A DNA stretch of 61,122 nt from an uncultured Pelagibacteraceae bacterium (lineage in GTDB: Bacteria > Pseudomonadota > Alphaproteobacteria > Pelagibacterales > Pelagibacteraceae), in assembly GCA_902563075.1 (NCBI GenBank), contig CACEWC010000004.1, positions 1 to 61,122 of the forward strand, in the 5' to 3' direction. A program made the translations under genes and the position numbers. The notes under the pieces are model-generated. The model was not told the DNA's origin and ran no database searches. It saw nothing but the letters and a program-made list of their open reading frames with translations. This document shows, piece after piece, positions 1 to 9,255 of the stretch. Every line of letters begins with the position of its first letter. The first letter of the stretch is position 1.

Positions 1-477
1 AACTAAGACATCATTTACTTTTGCACCAAGTAATATTTCCTCTCGAGCTTTTATTGCAAATGCTGCCATTAAAGATGTAAAACCCGCAGTACCTAAAATC
101 ATTGCCTGTTTAGTTGTTAAATCACTTGGTTTCTTTACTAAGAAGTCACCATTAACTTTTGCTATTTGAGAATATCCACCATAAAAAATTTCACCAACTC
201 TAAAACCAGTTAAAATTACCTCATCACCAGATTTAAATTTTGGATTTTCACTTTCTAAAACAGTTCCTGAAAAATCTATACCTGGGATATGAGGGAACTC
301 TTTTACTAACCTACCACCATTTTTTAAAATCATTCCATCTTTAAAATTAAGATCTGAATAATCAACTTTAATAGTTACATCACCATGTTTTAAAAAACTT
401 TTGTCTAATGATTTTACTTCTCTTGTAAAGTTGTCACCCTCTTGATTTAAAACTAATGCTTTAAATTGGTCTGACAC
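1..477 (-). CDS. acuI: Acrylyl-CoA reductase / YhdH-type quinone oxidoreductase (partial, C-terminus outside window)
   Basis: The visible 159 codons are the N-terminal half of a medium-chain dehydrogenase/reductase. The stretches PGIDFSGTV, GDEVILTG and GTAGFTSLMAAFA, the last at the start of the Rossmann domain, resemble the AcuI/YhdH subfamily, which reduces acryloyl-CoA with NADPH. No zinc-binding cysteines are visible, as expected for that subfamily. I chose a GTG start (VSDQFKALVL) because no in-frame ATG is available and FKALVL matches the usual N-terminus. It begins 2 bases after the folE stop on the same strand, so the two are probably cotranscribed. In marine bacteria this family detoxifies acrylate from DMSP cleavage, but a general quinone reductase role cannot be excluded from half a protein. 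Confidence 0.75.
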   Translation of the reverse strand, partial: MSDQFKALVLNQEGDNFTREVKSLDKSFLKHGDVTIKVDYSDLNFKDGMILKNGGRLVKEFPHIPGIDFSGTVLESENPKFKSGDEVILTGFRVGEIFYGGYSQIAKVNGDFLVKKPSDLTTKQAMILGTAGFTSLMAAFAIKAREEILLGAKVNDVLV

Positions 478-479
478 TT

Positions 480-1094
480 TTAATCTTTTGAATTACTTAT
501 TAACCTTAAATATCTGTTTTGATAACTTAAATCTTCTTTGAATTGACCTAAATAATAATTTGTGACTGTTGTAGCTTGTTCCTTTTTAATCCCTCTCATA
601 GTCATACATTGATGAGTTGAGTCTATTGTGACTGCTACCCCTTTAGCATCTAGAGATTGCATTAGTGTATTCGCAATCTGCATAGTTAATCTTTCTTGAG
701 TTTGTAGTCTTTTAGAAAAAACCTCTACTACTCTTGCTAATTTACTTAATCCAACAACTCTCTCATTAGGTATGTATGCAACATGAGCTTTACCAATTAT
801 TGGTGCCATATGATGTTCGCAATGACTTTGAACAGAAATATTTTTTTGAATAACCATATCGTCATACCCATCTACATCACCAAAAGTTTTATCTAAAACT
901 TGAATAGGATCTTCTTTATAACCTTTGAAATACTCCTTAAATGCTTTAACAACTCTTTTTGGAGTTTCTAATAATCCTTCTCGATTAGGGTCTTCACCCA
1001 TCCAAGATAAAATAGTTTTAAAAGCTTCTTCTGCATCTTTGTCAGAAATCTTCTTCGAATTTTGATTATTATCAATGTCTTTAACTAACTTCAT
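480..1094 (-). CDS. folE: GTP cyclohydrolase I
   Basis: This 204-residue protein has the full FolE signature. The zinc ligands are Cys92, His95 and Cys163, and the spacing of 71 residues between the two cysteines matches the E. coli enzyme. Catalytic-region histidines lie in SHCEHHMAP and STHQCMTMRG. It converts GTP to 7,8-dihydroneopterin triphosphate, the first step of folate synthesis in the cytosol. The ATG start is 76 bases from the divergent hisI start, so the two genes share one promoter region. The folE-hisI pairing is common in alphaproteobacteria. The downstream acuI-like gene follows after 2 bases. Length and motifs are normal. Confidence 0.95.
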   Translation of the reverse strand: MKLVKDIDNNQNSKKISDKDAEEAFKTILSWMGEDPNREGLLETPKRVVKAFKEYFKGYKEDPIQVLDKTFGDVDGYDDMVIQKNISVQSHCEHHMAPIIGKAHVAYIPNERVVGLSKLARVVEVFSKRLQTQERLTMQIANTLMQSLDAKGVAVTIDSTHQCMTMRGIKKEQATTVTNYYLGQFKEDLSYQNRYLRLISNSKD

Positions 1095-1170
1095 GGAGGG
1101 GTTTATACATATAAATGCGCATTTTTAAAATATTTAATATATCTCTATATGTGCTACATAATCACCGAAT

Positions 1171-1638
1171 ATGTTCAAAAAAAGAGAAAATGTGGTTGAA
1201 ATTGAAGAAGGAAATCTTCTATCACCAAAATTTGATAATGATGGTTTAATACCTGTTATTACAATGTGTTCTCAAACAAAAGAAATTTTAATGCATGGTT
1301 ATATGAACGTTGAAGCATTAAAAAAAACAATTGAAACAAAAGAAGCTCACTACTATAGCAGATCAAGAAAGGCTATTTGGCATAAAGGCAAAACAAGTGG
1401 TTTTATTCAGAAAGTGACTGAAATCAAAATTGATGATGACCAAGACTCAGTTTGGCTTACTGTTGATATTGGAGACGGAGCTAGTTGTCACGTTGGTTAT
1501 AGATCTTGTTTCTATAGATCTATACCTCTTGGGCCTATTGAAAATGGTAGAGAAATTAAGATGAAATTTACTGAAAAAGAAAAAAAATTTGACCCAGAAA
1601 AAGTTTATAAAGGTCAGCCCAATCCAACTAAAATTTAA
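1171..1638 (+). CDS. hisI: Phosphoribosyl-AMP cyclohydrolase
   Basis: The protein has 155 residues and is a stand-alone HisI without a fused HisE domain. It opens the adenine ring of phosphoribosyl-AMP, the third step of histidine synthesis. The metal-binding aspartates lie in the D-x-D-x-D run at about residues 88, 90 and 92, and the zinc cysteines are Cys106 and Cys113 in GASCHVGYRSCFYR. The ATG start lies in a short divergent spacer with folE. The following oxygenase-like gene begins 7 bases after the stop, so a small operon is likely. Other his genes are not in the window. Nothing is unusual in length or motifs. Confidence 0.95.
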   Translation: MFKKRENVVEIEEGNLLSPKFDNDGLIPVITMCSQTKEILMHGYMNVEALKKTIETKEAHYYSRSRKAIWHKGKTSGFIQKVTEIKIDDDQDSVWLTVDIGDGASCHVGYRSCFYRSIPLGPIENGREIKMKFTEKEKKFDPEKVYKGQPNPTKI

Positions 1639-1645
1639 TATTATT

Positions 1646-2254
1646 ATGAAAGTCTTAAAACCTTTTGGCCCCAAAATTGCTGTAACTAAAATTCCTTTAA
1701 AAATTATTAATTTAATTAATAAAGAAGTTGATTTAATTGTTAATAACAGATCAAGATTAAAAAGAAGTGACTACTCAAAAAAACTTGTAGGTCAAGTTAA
1801 ACAAGAAATAAGGTTGTCAAACTCATTTGTTAAAAAATATCTTCTTAAATTCATAAAGATAAATGTAAAAAAATATATAAAAAAAAGCACTAATAAGAAT
1901 TTAAAAAAAATAAATTTAAAAAGTTTTTGGATAGTCAGACAATATAAAAATGAGTATAACCCAGTTCATTTTCATAGCGGTCATATCTCTGGTGTTGGCT
2001 ATTTAAAAATTCCTAAAAATATTACAAAAGGTACAAAAAGACTTAAAACGAATGGAACAATAGATTTTATACATGGATCAAAATCTTTCTTAAATAATAG
2101 TTTATATAACCATAATCCAAAAATTGGGGATATGATTATATTTCCAAATTACTTAATGCATACTGCTTACCCTTTTAAAAGAGAAGGAGAAAGAAGATCT
2201 TTTTCATTTAATTTAGATATCGATAAAAAAACATTTGATGTTTTCAATGGATAA
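1646..2254 (+). CDS. Putative 2OG-Fe(II) oxygenase (TIGR02466-like)
   Basis: This 202-residue protein has a lysine-rich N-terminal half and a C-terminal double-stranded beta-helix-like half. The C-terminal half carries NPVHFHSGHISGVGYL, then GDMIIFPNYLMHTAYPF and ERRSFSFN. This is the pattern of the TIGR02466 group of putative 2-oxoglutarate/Fe(II) oxygenases. His108/His110 and His172 are candidate iron ligands and Arg183 or Arg184 could bind 2-oxoglutarate. An in-frame start 57 bases further upstream lies inside hisI, so I prefer the ATG at 1646, which is 7 bases after hisI. The stop overlaps the next gene. The substrate is unknown; members of this group are often found near metabolic or phage genes without a known reaction. 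Confidence 0.7.
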   Translation: MKVLKPFGPKIAVTKIPLKIINLINKEVDLIVNNRSRLKRSDYSKKLVGQVKQEIRLSNSFVKKYLLKFIKINVKKYIKKSTNKNLKKINLKSFWIVRQYKNEYNPVHFHSGHISGVGYLKIPKNITKGTKRLKTNGTIDFIHGSKSFLNNSLYNHNPKIGDMIIFPNYLMHTAYPFKREGERRSFSFNLDIDKKTFDVFNG

Positions 2255-2621
2255 AATTCAAAAAAATGTTCTTGGGGAAAAATTAGAGGAATGTTCTCTT
2301 GATCCTTTAACTGGTTGGTATAGAGATGGCTGTTGTAATACTGATGAAAATGATCATGGGTTACATACTGTTTGTGCCAAAGTTACAACAGAGTTTCTAG
2401 AATGGTGTAAAGAAGCTGGAAATGATTTAATCACACCTCATCCAGAGTTTGGGTTTCCAGGTTTAAAAGATGGGGATGGCTGGTGTGTTTGTGCAACTTG
2501 GTATGCAAGAGCAGTAGAGGCTGGAAAAGGTTGCCCAATTTTTTTAAAACGAACTCATGAAAATACATTAAAAGTTTTGCCAATCGAAACACTTAAAAAA
2601 TTTGCTATAGATCTTTCATAA
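2247..2621 (+). CDS. DUF2237 family protein
   Basis: This small cytosolic protein of about 124 residues matches the DUF2237 family throughout. Matching stretches include DPLTGWYRDGCCNT, HTVCAKVT, FLEWCKEAGNDL and GDGWCVCATWY, with several conserved cysteines that could bind metal or be redox active. The start is uncertain: ATG codons at 2238 and 2247 both overlap the end of the oxygenase gene, and the one at 2247 (ATGGATAA) gives the tighter coupling. The function of the family is not known. Its place in a hisI-led operon says only that it is cotranscribed with housekeeping genes. Confidence 0.85.
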   Translation: MDKIQKNVLGEKLEECSLDPLTGWYRDGCCNTDENDHGLHTVCAKVTTEFLEWCKEAGNDLITPHPEFGFPGLKDGDGWCVCATWYARAVEAGKGCPIFLKRTHENTLKVLPIETLKKFAIDLS

Positions 2622-2635
2622 GATTAATTTGGATT

Positions 2636-2800
2636 ATGAGTGGAAATATTTTATCGGTTATATATCTCTTATTAGTAATTGCACTGGTCTTCCCAGGTTT
2701 TTATTATGCAAATAAAAATAAAAAAGTTTTTTTGAAAAATCTTTTTATTTGGCTAGGTATTATTGGAATAGTAATAATTTTTGCTAATTTTCTCAAATAG
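2636..2800 (+). CDS. Small two-helix membrane protein (54 aa, unrecognised)
   Basis: An ATG-initiated reading frame of 54 codons fills the gap between the DUF2237 gene and the convergent ETF-QO gene. The translation has two hydrophobic segments, about residues 5-24 and 36-53, separated by a basic loop (NKNKKVFLKN), so it would sit in the inner membrane with a hairpin topology. It begins 14 bases after the upstream stop and ends 4 bases before the convergent stop, leaving almost no non-coding sequence. That fit supports a real gene. The sequence loosely recalls the N-terminal membrane anchor of alphaproteobacterial TIGR02281 aspartic proteases, but no protease domain follows. No function is assigned. 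Confidence 0.55.
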   Translation: MSGNILSVIYLLLVIALVFPGFYYANKNKKVFLKNLFIWLGIIGIVIIFANFLK

Positions 2801-2804
2801 CTAA

Positions 2805-4424
2805 TTACATATTTCCATACTTTGGTCCACCACCTCCCTCAGGAGTAACCCAAATTATATTTTGAGAAGGTTCTTTAATATCGCAAGTTTTACAATGAAT
2901 ACAGTTCTGAGCGTTAATAACAAATTTATTAATATTATTCTCCTTTTGAACCTCGTAAACACCTGCTGGGCAATATCTTTGTGCTGGTTCGTCATATTTC
3001 TCAAGAGTATATTTTATTGGTAGATCCTTATCTTTTAGTTGTAAATGCACTGGCTGATTATCCTCGTGATTAGTTCCAGTCAAATAAACTGAGCTTGTTT
3101 TATCAAAAGTAATCACATTGTCAGGTTTTGGATAATCAATTTTTGGCATTTCATCTGCAGGTTTTAACGTTTCATGATCTGCATGCTTATGTTTTAGTGT
3201 AAAAGGAAGCTTCCCTCTAAATAAAATTTGATCTATTCCAGTAAATATAATTCCAAGTATTAATCCCCAACTAAAACTTGGTTTAACATTTCTAGCTCTA
3301 TATAATTCTTTATATAGCCAGCTTTCCTTAAAAATTTTTTCATAAATAGATAGCTCATCACCTTTTTCAAAATGAAAATTTATTGTTTCAGCAGCTATAA
3401 TTCCACTTTTCATTGCAGTATGAGAGCCTTTTATTTTTGGCATGTTTAAAGTTCCCGCATCACATCCAATAAGTAATGCACCTGGCATAAACATTTTTGG
3501 TAAACTTTGAATACCACCTTCAATTAAAGCTCTAGCGCCATAAGATATTCTTTTTCCACCTTCAATAATTTTTTTTATTGATGGATGTGTTTTGAATCTT
3601 TGAAACTCATCAAAAGGAGAAAGATGAGGATTCTGATAGTCTAAACCTATTACATATCCTAAAAACACTTGTTTGTTTTCAGCATGATAAATAAAACTTC
3701 CACCATAAGTGTTTTTATCTAAAGGCCATCCAGCTGTATGCATCACTAATCCCTCTTCATGATTTTTTTCATCTATTTCCCAAATTTCTTTAAATCCAAT
3801 TCCATATTGTTGGGGATCTTTGTCTTCATTAAGATTAAATTTTTTAATTAATTGTTTTCCTAAATGACCTCGGCAACCCTCAGCAAAAACTGTTACCTTG
3901 CCAATAAGTTCAATGCCTGGCTCAAAACTATCTTTTTTATTTCCTTGTTTATCTATTCCCATGTCCTGAGTGGCTACACCTTTAACAGAACCGTCATCAT
4001 TAAATAAAATCTCACTTGCAGGAAATCCTGGAAATATCTCTACACCAAGTGCTTCTGCTTGCTCAGCAAGCCATCTACATAAATTTGCAAGACTTATAAT
4101 ATAATTTTTATGATTTTTTTGAACAGCAGGTAACAACCAAGTAGGCCAACTTAAAAATTTTGTTTTTCCTAAGAATAAAAATTTTTCCTTAGAAACTTTT
4201 GTTTTTATTGGTGGATTTAAATCTTTCCAATTCGGAATTAATTCATCTAGTGCTCTAGTTTCAAAAACATTTCCACTTAATATATGCGCACCGATCTCAG
4301 ATGCTTTCTCCAAAACACAAATATTTAAATTTGAATTTAATTGTTTTAGTTTAATAGCAGTTGTCAATCCTGATGGTCCTCCACCAACAATTACAACATC
4401 ATATTCCATTGACTCTCTGGACAT
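2805..4424 (-). CDS. Electron transfer flavoprotein-ubiquinone oxidoreductase
   Basis: This 539-residue enzyme moves electrons from reduced ETF into the ubiquinone pool at the inner face of the membrane. The N-terminal FAD-binding motif is GGGPSG at residues 14-19, and WPLDKNTYGGSF and GALLIGCDAG are typical of the family. The C-terminal domain carries the 4Fe-4S ligands Cys485, Cys508, Cys511 and Cys514. It is the last gene of a four-gene minus-strand operon led by a dimethylglycine/sarcosine dehydrogenase and etfBA, and lies 21 bases after etfA. The context says its main electron donor here is ETF reduced by that dehydrogenase, though fatty acid oxidation could also feed it. Confidence 0.95.
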   Translation of the reverse strand: MSRESMEYDVVIVGGGPSGLTTAIKLKQLNSNLNICVLEKASEIGAHILSGNVFETRALDELIPNWKDLNPPIKTKVSKEKFLFLGKTKFLSWPTWLLPAVQKNHKNYIISLANLCRWLAEQAEALGVEIFPGFPASEILFNDDGSVKGVATQDMGIDKQGNKKDSFEPGIELIGKVTVFAEGCRGHLGKQLIKKFNLNEDKDPQQYGIGFKEIWEIDEKNHEEGLVMHTAGWPLDKNTYGGSFIYHAENKQVFLGYVIGLDYQNPHLSPFDEFQRFKTHPSIKKIIEGGKRISYGARALIEGGIQSLPKMFMPGALLIGCDAGTLNMPKIKGSHTAMKSGIIAAETINFHFEKGDELSIYEKIFKESWLYKELYRARNVKPSFSWGLILGIIFTGIDQILFRGKLPFTLKHKHADHETLKPADEMPKIDYPKPDNVITFDKTSSVYLTGTNHEDNQPVHLQLKDKDLPIKYTLEKYDEPAQRYCPAGVYEVQKENNINKFVINAQNCIHCKTCDIKEPSQNIIWVTPEGGGGPKYGNM

Positions 4425-4445
4425 AACAATTTTTTACAGATTATA

Positions 4446-5399
4446 TTATTTTTGTATAGTGTTTAATTTGTTCAGTTCCTCAATAAATTGAGGTATTGCC
4501 TCAAAAAGATCAGCTTCTAGACCATAGTCTGCAACACTAAAAATTGGAGCTTCACCATCCTTATTGATTGCGACAATCACCTTACTTTCTTTCATTCCAG
4601 CTAAGTGCTGAATTGCACCAGAAATACCAATGGCGATATATAAATCAGGAACTACAACTTTTCCAGTTTGACCCACTTGGTGATCATTGCTTATATATCC
4701 GGCATCCACAGCTGCTCGTGATGCCCCAATAGCAGCATTTAATTTGTCAGCAACAGAGGTAATTAATTTAAAATTATCTCCACTCTGCATTCCTCTTCCT
4801 CCAGAAACAACCACTCTTGCAGTTCCAAGCTCTGGTCTATCTGACTTAATTTCCTCTCTTTTTACAAATTTCGTATTATTAAACTCTTCACTTGGTTCAG
4901 CTTTTTCAATTGGCGCAGATCCACCTGAACTCTCACATGGATCAAAAGAAGTTGGTCTAATAGTTATACATTTTTTCGGATCCTTGCTTTTTACTGTTGC
5001 AAATGCATTTCCAGCATAAATTGGTCTTAAAAATGTATCTGCGGAAATTACCTTAATAATATCACTGACTTGAGAAGTGTCTAATGAAGCTGCAATCCTT
5101 GGCATTAAATTTTTACCAAATGTATTAGCTGAACAAACAACATGTGAATAGTTTTCTGCCAGTTTCACGATTACTGGTGCAAAATTTTCTGCTACAAAGT
5201 TTTCGTAATGAGCTGCCTCTACTTGAATTACTTTTTTGACTGATGGTAACTCTGATAATTTTTTTGCTGCATCTACACAGTTATTGCCAATAATTACAGC
5301 ATGAAGATCGGTATCCATTTGAGAAGCTGCAGTTACAGCATTAAGTGTAAAAGGTTTAAGTTCTTTATTGTTATGTTCTGCAACTAATAAAACTGACAT
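4446..5399 (-). CDS. etfA: Electron transfer flavoprotein alpha subunit
   Basis: The 317-residue protein is a full-length ETF alpha subunit. The N-terminal half is the ETF adenine-nucleotide-hydrolase-like fold. The C-terminal half holds the FAD domain, with VVSGGRGM, SRAAVDAGY, VGQTGKVV and AIGISGAIQH all present. With EtfB it forms the soluble heterodimer that shuttles electrons from flavin dehydrogenases to ETF-QO. Its ATG overlaps the etfB stop in a TAATG junction, so translation is probably coupled and the subunits are made in equal amounts. Nothing is missing or unusual. Confidence 0.96.
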   Translation of the reverse strand: MSVLLVAEHNNKELKPFTLNAVTAASQMDTDLHAVIIGNNCVDAAKKLSELPSVKKVIQVEAAHYENFVAENFAPVIVKLAENYSHVVCSANTFGKNLMPRIAASLDTSQVSDIIKVISADTFLRPIYAGNAFATVKSKDPKKCITIRPTSFDPCESSGGSAPIEKAEPSEEFNNTKFVKREEIKSDRPELGTARVVVSGGRGMQSGDNFKLITSVADKLNAAIGASRAAVDAGYISNDHQVGQTGKVVVPDLYIAIGISGAIQHLAGMKESKVIVAINKDGEAPIFSVADYGLEADLFEAIPQFIEELNKLNTIQK

Positions 5400-6148
5400 T
5401 ATATTACTTTAGCCTCATTTTTTAATTTTTGCACTAGCTCAGCCACACTTTTTACTTTTATACCCGCTTTTCTTTTTGGTGGCTCTTCAACCTTAATTTG
5501 CTCGATTCTTGGTGATGTATCTACTCCTAAATCTGACGCATTTATCTGCTCAATAGGTTTTTTTTTAGCTTTCATTATGTTTGGTAAAGATGCATATCTT
5601 GGTTCATTAAGTCTTAAATCACAAGTTACAATAGCAGGAATATTGATCTCTATTGTCTCTAATCCTTCGTCAATCTCTCTCGTAACTTCAAGTTTTTTAT
5701 CTTTAATCTCAATCTTTGAAGCAAATGTTGCTTGAGGCCAATTTAGTAAAGCACTTAACATTTGACCTGTTTGATTACAATCATCATCAATTGCTTGTTT
5801 TCCCATAAAAACTAAATCTGGTTTTTCTTTTTCAACAATTTTTTGTAATAATTTAGAGACGGCTAAAGGTTCTAAAATACTGTTAGCTTTAATAAGAATG
5901 CCTCTATCAGCTCCAACCGCTAATGCTTTACGAACAGTTTCTTGAGCTTTCTCTTCTCCAACACTTACTGCAACTACTTCGGTCGCTTTTCCCGACTCTT
6001 TTATTTTTACCGCTTCCTCAATAGCATTATCATCTGGTGGATTAGTAGACATCTTAACATTATCAGTTACTACACCAGTATTATCTTCTTTGACTCTGAC
6101 TTGAACATTGTAATCTATAACTCTTTTTACTGCGACCAAAATTTTCAT
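5399..6148 (-). CDS. etfB: Electron transfer flavoprotein beta subunit
   Basis: This 249-residue protein matches ETF beta along its length. It starts [19 protein letters not shown] and carries the ETF-beta signature region [13 protein letters not shown] and the conserved [10 protein letters not shown] stretch. In the heterodimer this subunit binds AMP and contacts the dehydrogenase. Both its ends overlap neighbours by one base: TAATG with the dehydrogenase upstream and TAATG with etfA downstream. This shows tight translational coupling within the operon. Length and sequence are ordinary for the family. Confidence 0.96.
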   Translation of the reverse strand: MKILVAVKRVIDYNVQVRVKEDNTGVVTDNVKMSTNPPDDNAIEEAVKIKESGKATEVVAVSVGEEKAQETVRKALAVGADRGILIKANSILEPLAVSKLLQKIVEKEKPDLVFMGKQAIDDDCNQTGQMLSALLNWPQATFASKIEIKDKKLEVTREIDEGLETIEINIPAIVTCDLRLNEPRYASLPNIMKAKKKPIEQINASDLGVDTSPRIEQIKVEEPPKRKAGIKVKSVAELVQKLKNEAKVI

Positions 6149-8580
6149 TAGGCTCTCAATAGTTTATTTTCAGCATCGTATGGACTTTCCTCTACTATTG
6201 TAGCTTCATACATTTTTCCAAGAATATCAACTTTAAGTTTCTCTCCAACATTTGCTAAATCAGGTTTGACCATTGCTAAGGCAATAGATTTATCTAATCT
6301 AAATCCATATTCCCCACCCGTTGCCCTTCCAACAACTTTATCATCTTTATAAATTGGATTGTTACCTAAAACATCTGAGTCTGTTGTATCATGAACCTCA
6401 AGTGTAACTAACTTGTTATGAAAACCCTTTTCTCTCCATTTATTGAGTGCATCAAGACCTATGAAATTACCTTTGTTTGGATGTATAAATCTATCTAGAC
6501 CAGACTCATAAGGTGAATACTCAATTGATAGTTCGGTTCCTACAAGTTTATAAGATTTTTCAACTCTTAAACTGTTCATAGCTCTAATACCAAAAGGTTT
6601 TAGACCGAGATCTTTACCTGCTTCCATTAATTTATCAAAAATATGGTTTTGATATTCGATTGGATGGTGCAATTCCCAACCAAGTTCACCAACAAAATTC
6701 ACTCTCATAGCATTAACAGGAGCGTATCCAACATTAACATTTTTTGCTGTTAACCATTTAAAGTTTTCGTTTGAAAAATCATCAGTTGAAACTTTCTGTA
6801 TAAGATCTCTTGCTTTTGGGCCAGCTACAACGAGCACACCTGTGCTATTTGTTAAATCCTCAAATATAACTGAACCATCAGTTGGCATCCATTTTTGTAT
6901 CCAATCATGGTCTAATCTTAAATTCGCTCCAGCTGAAACCAAATAATAACTATTTTCAGCCTCTTTCATAATTGTAAACTCAGAGTGAACACCACCTTTA
7001 GTATTTAGCGCATGACACAAATTAATTCTCCCAATTTTTTTTGGAAGTTTGTTAGCAACTAAGTAGTCTAAAAATTCTTCAGCCTTTGGACCTTTTATTC
7101 TACATTTTGCAAAGGCAGTCATATCTAAAAGTCCAACATTCTTTTTAACGTTTTCACATTCTTTCTTAATTGCATCAAACCATTTTGATCTTCTAAATGA
7201 CCAATGATCTTTTTGTTCCATGCCATCTGTTGCAAAAAAGTTTGGTCTTTCCCATCCAAATTTTTGTCCAAAAACAGCACCAAGATTTTTCATTCTTTCA
7301 TAACAAGGAGATGTTCTTAAAGGTCTAGCAGCTGGTCTTTCTTCATCAGGATAATGAACAATAAAAACATGACTGTAAGCCTCCTCATTTTTTGCTTTGA
7401 GATAAGATTTTGTTGCATAATTTCCGTAACGTCTTGGTTCAACACCAAGCATATCAATCGTCGGTTCACCATCAATAATCCATTCTGCTAATTGCCAGCC
7501 CGCTCCACCTGCTGCAGTTATTCCAAAACTATGTCCCTCATTAATCCAAAAATTTTTAATTCCCCAGGCTGGACCAACAATAGGATTACCATCTGGTGTG
7601 TAACATATTGCACCATTATAAACTTTTTTCACTCCAACTTCTCCGAATGCTGGAACTCTATGTATTGCTCCTTCGATATGCGGAGCAAGTCTATCTAAAT
7701 CCTCTTGAAACAATTCATATTCAGAGTCTTTTGAAGGACCTTCGACATAACATGCTGGTGCACCATCTTCATAGGGACCTAATATTAATCCACCAGCCTC
7801 TTCTCGCATGTACCATCTACTATCACTATCTCTTAATACACCCATTTCTGGAAGACCTTCTTTTTTTCTTTTTTGTATCTCTGGATGTGGTTCAGTCACA
7901 ATATATTGATGTTCAACAGGTATGACTGGAATATCTAATCCAACCATTTCACCAGTTTGTCTTGCAAAATTTCCTGAACATGAAATGACATGTTCACATT
8001 CAATTGATCCTTTGTCTGTTTCAACAATCCATCCCTCTTTAGTTTGTCTCATTGATAACACTGTTGTGTTTCTATAAATCTCAGCTCCTCTGTTCCTTGC
8101 TCCGGTAGCTAACGCTTGGGTTAAATCTGCGGGTTGAATGTATCCATCTTCTGGGTGTTGAATTGCTCCAACTAAATCATCAGTATGACAAAGAGGCCAA
8201 ATTTCTTTAACTTGTTGAGGTGTCAAAAATTTTACGTCAACACCGATTGTTTTAGCTACACCAGCATATTGATGATACTCATCCATTCTATCTTTGGTGC
8301 TAGCTAAACGGATATTTGAAACCACACTGAAACCAACATTCTTACCAGTCTCTTCTTCTAATTTTTTGTAAAGATTTACTGCATACTTGTGAAGTTGACC
8401 AACAGAATAACTCATATTAAAAAGAGGTAGCAATCCTGCTGCATGCCAAGTTGAGCCTGAGGTTAATTCTTTTCTTTCAACTAAAACAACATCTGACCAG
8501 CCTTTTTTTGCTAAATGATAAAGAGCACTTACTCCAACCACTCCACCACCAACTACGACGACTTTTGCTTTAGATTTCAT
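6148..8580 (-). CDS. Dimethylglycine / sarcosine dehydrogenase-type FAD enzyme with GcvT domain
   Basis: The 810-residue protein has the two-part DMGDH architecture. An FAD-dependent DAO domain comes first, with [14 protein letters not shown] at residues 11-24 and GSTWHAAGL, in which His46 matches the covalent flavin attachment site of mitochondrial DMGDH. A C-terminal folate-binding aminomethyltransferase (GcvT-like) domain fills about residues 430-810. It should demethylate dimethylglycine or sarcosine, pass the methyl carbon to tetrahydrofolate and the electrons to ETF. It leads the operon with etfB, etfA and ETF-QO, which supports an ETF-linked dehydrogenase rather than an oxidase. Dimethylglycine, sarcosine and related substrates cannot be told apart by sequence alone. 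Confidence 0.85.
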   Translation of the reverse strand: MKSKAKVVVVGGGVVGVSALYHLAKKGWSDVVLVERKELTSGSTWHAAGLLPLFNMSYSVGQLHKYAVNLYKKLEEETGKNVGFSVVSNIRLASTKDRMDEYHQYAGVAKTIGVDVKFLTPQQVKEIWPLCHTDDLVGAIQHPEDGYIQPADLTQALATGARNRGAEIYRNTTVLSMRQTKEGWIVETDKGSIECEHVISCSGNFARQTGEMVGLDIPVIPVEHQYIVTEPHPEIQKRKKEGLPEMGVLRDSDSRWYMREEAGGLILGPYEDGAPACYVEGPSKDSEYELFQEDLDRLAPHIEGAIHRVPAFGEVGVKKVYNGAICYTPDGNPIVGPAWGIKNFWINEGHSFGITAAGGAGWQLAEWIIDGEPTIDMLGVEPRRYGNYATKSYLKAKNEEAYSHVFIVHYPDEERPAARPLRTSPCYERMKNLGAVFGQKFGWERPNFFATDGMEQKDHWSFRRSKWFDAIKKECENVKKNVGLLDMTAFAKCRIKGPKAEEFLDYLVANKLPKKIGRINLCHALNTKGGVHSEFTIMKEAENSYYLVSAGANLRLDHDWIQKWMPTDGSVIFEDLTNSTGVLVVAGPKARDLIQKVSTDDFSNENFKWLTAKNVNVGYAPVNAMRVNFVGELGWELHHPIEYQNHIFDKLMEAGKDLGLKPFGIRAMNSLRVEKSYKLVGTELSIEYSPYESGLDRFIHPNKGNFIGLDALNKWREKGFHNKLVTLEVHDTTDSDVLGNNPIYKDDKVVGRATGGEYGFRLDKSIALAMVKPDLANVGEKLKVDILGKMYEATIVEESPYDAENKLLRA

Positions 8581-8636
8581 TAAATGATTCCTACTAAATT
8601 TTTATTCATAACGAAACAAAATTGTATTATGGATAA

Positions 8637-9110
8637 TCAAATTGAACTTCCTAGTGCTATTGGGCTAGAAACCATTGTTGTCAACCAGCAATCCTTAAGG
8701 GGTCCTTCAGCAGTATATTTTTCCACTTGCCAGTTGAACTTATGATAAATCTTATCTTTATCTAAAATTATCACCTCAAATTGTGCCCATTTGTCACCAC
8801 CTCCAACCTGTGTAATTGTATGGCTTAAGTGATTTAAGAGCATTTGATATGAGTTGCCTTTAATCATCATTTTGAAATTTGGTAAAGGGCCAGTATTTTT
8901 TTTATTACTGGGATGCGCAAAATTCCAAGTTTGTTCGATCCCCCTATCTTTGTAATTAAAGTCATTTTTTTGTAATCCATTTAATTGAATTTCAACAACT
9001 TTTGAAGGTTTTATATCACTACTTGGTTTTATTAATTCTGCTTTTGATATCGATATTGAAAAAAAAAGAACAGTAAAAACTTTTAATATTAATTGAAGTT
9101 TTTTTAACAT
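8637..9110 (-). CDS. Secreted DUF4864 domain protein
   Basis: The 157-residue protein has a signal peptide (Lys-rich start, hydrophobic core, likely cleavage near residue 24 after SISKA). A DUF4864-like domain of NTF2-type follows, with stretches such as VVEIQLNGLQ, RGIEQTWNFAHPSN, GPLPNFKMMI and WAQFEVII. It is predicted to be periplasmic. The function of the family is unknown. It is a single gene: 56 bases separate it from the downstream dehydrogenase operon on the same strand, so readthrough into that operon is possible. The upstream spacer of 145 bases to the AsmA-like gene is non-coding. Confidence 0.7.
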   Translation of the reverse strand: MLKKLQLILKVFTVLFFSISISKAELIKPSSDIKPSKVVEIQLNGLQKNDFNYKDRGIEQTWNFAHPSNKKNTGPLPNFKMMIKGNSYQMLLNHLSHTITQVGGGDKWAQFEVIILDKDKIYHKFNWQVEKYTAEGPLKDCWLTTMVSSPIALGSSI

Positions 9111-9255
9111 TCTCTAAAAATTATTTTTATATCAATTAAATAATACATCAAAATATTCTCAATATATCGCATCCCTTATGACGCATTAAAAGATTTTTTT
9201 AATAATTTTAATAAATAATACGTATTTTTTTTTAAAAAACTTTAAACTTAATAAA

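Noticed and set aside
4687..5019. A 110-codon open frame on the plus strand, antisense within etfA.
   Set aside because: It is a mirror of EtfA codons with no start signals or recognisable domain.
7596..7925. A 109-codon open frame on the plus strand, antisense within the dimethylglycine dehydrogenase gene.
   Set aside because: It is a shadow of a well-conserved gene, has low-complexity Leu/Phe/His content and matches no family.
8581..8636. Possible glycine riboswitch before the dimethylglycine dehydrogenase operon, as expected from the glycine link.
   Set aside because: Only 56 A+T-rich bases are available and no glycine aptamer core is present.
9111..9255. Long A and T runs between the AsmA-like gene and the DUF4864 gene as an intrinsic terminator.
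   Set aside because: There is no stable stem before the T run on the minus strand; homopolymers are common throughout the window.
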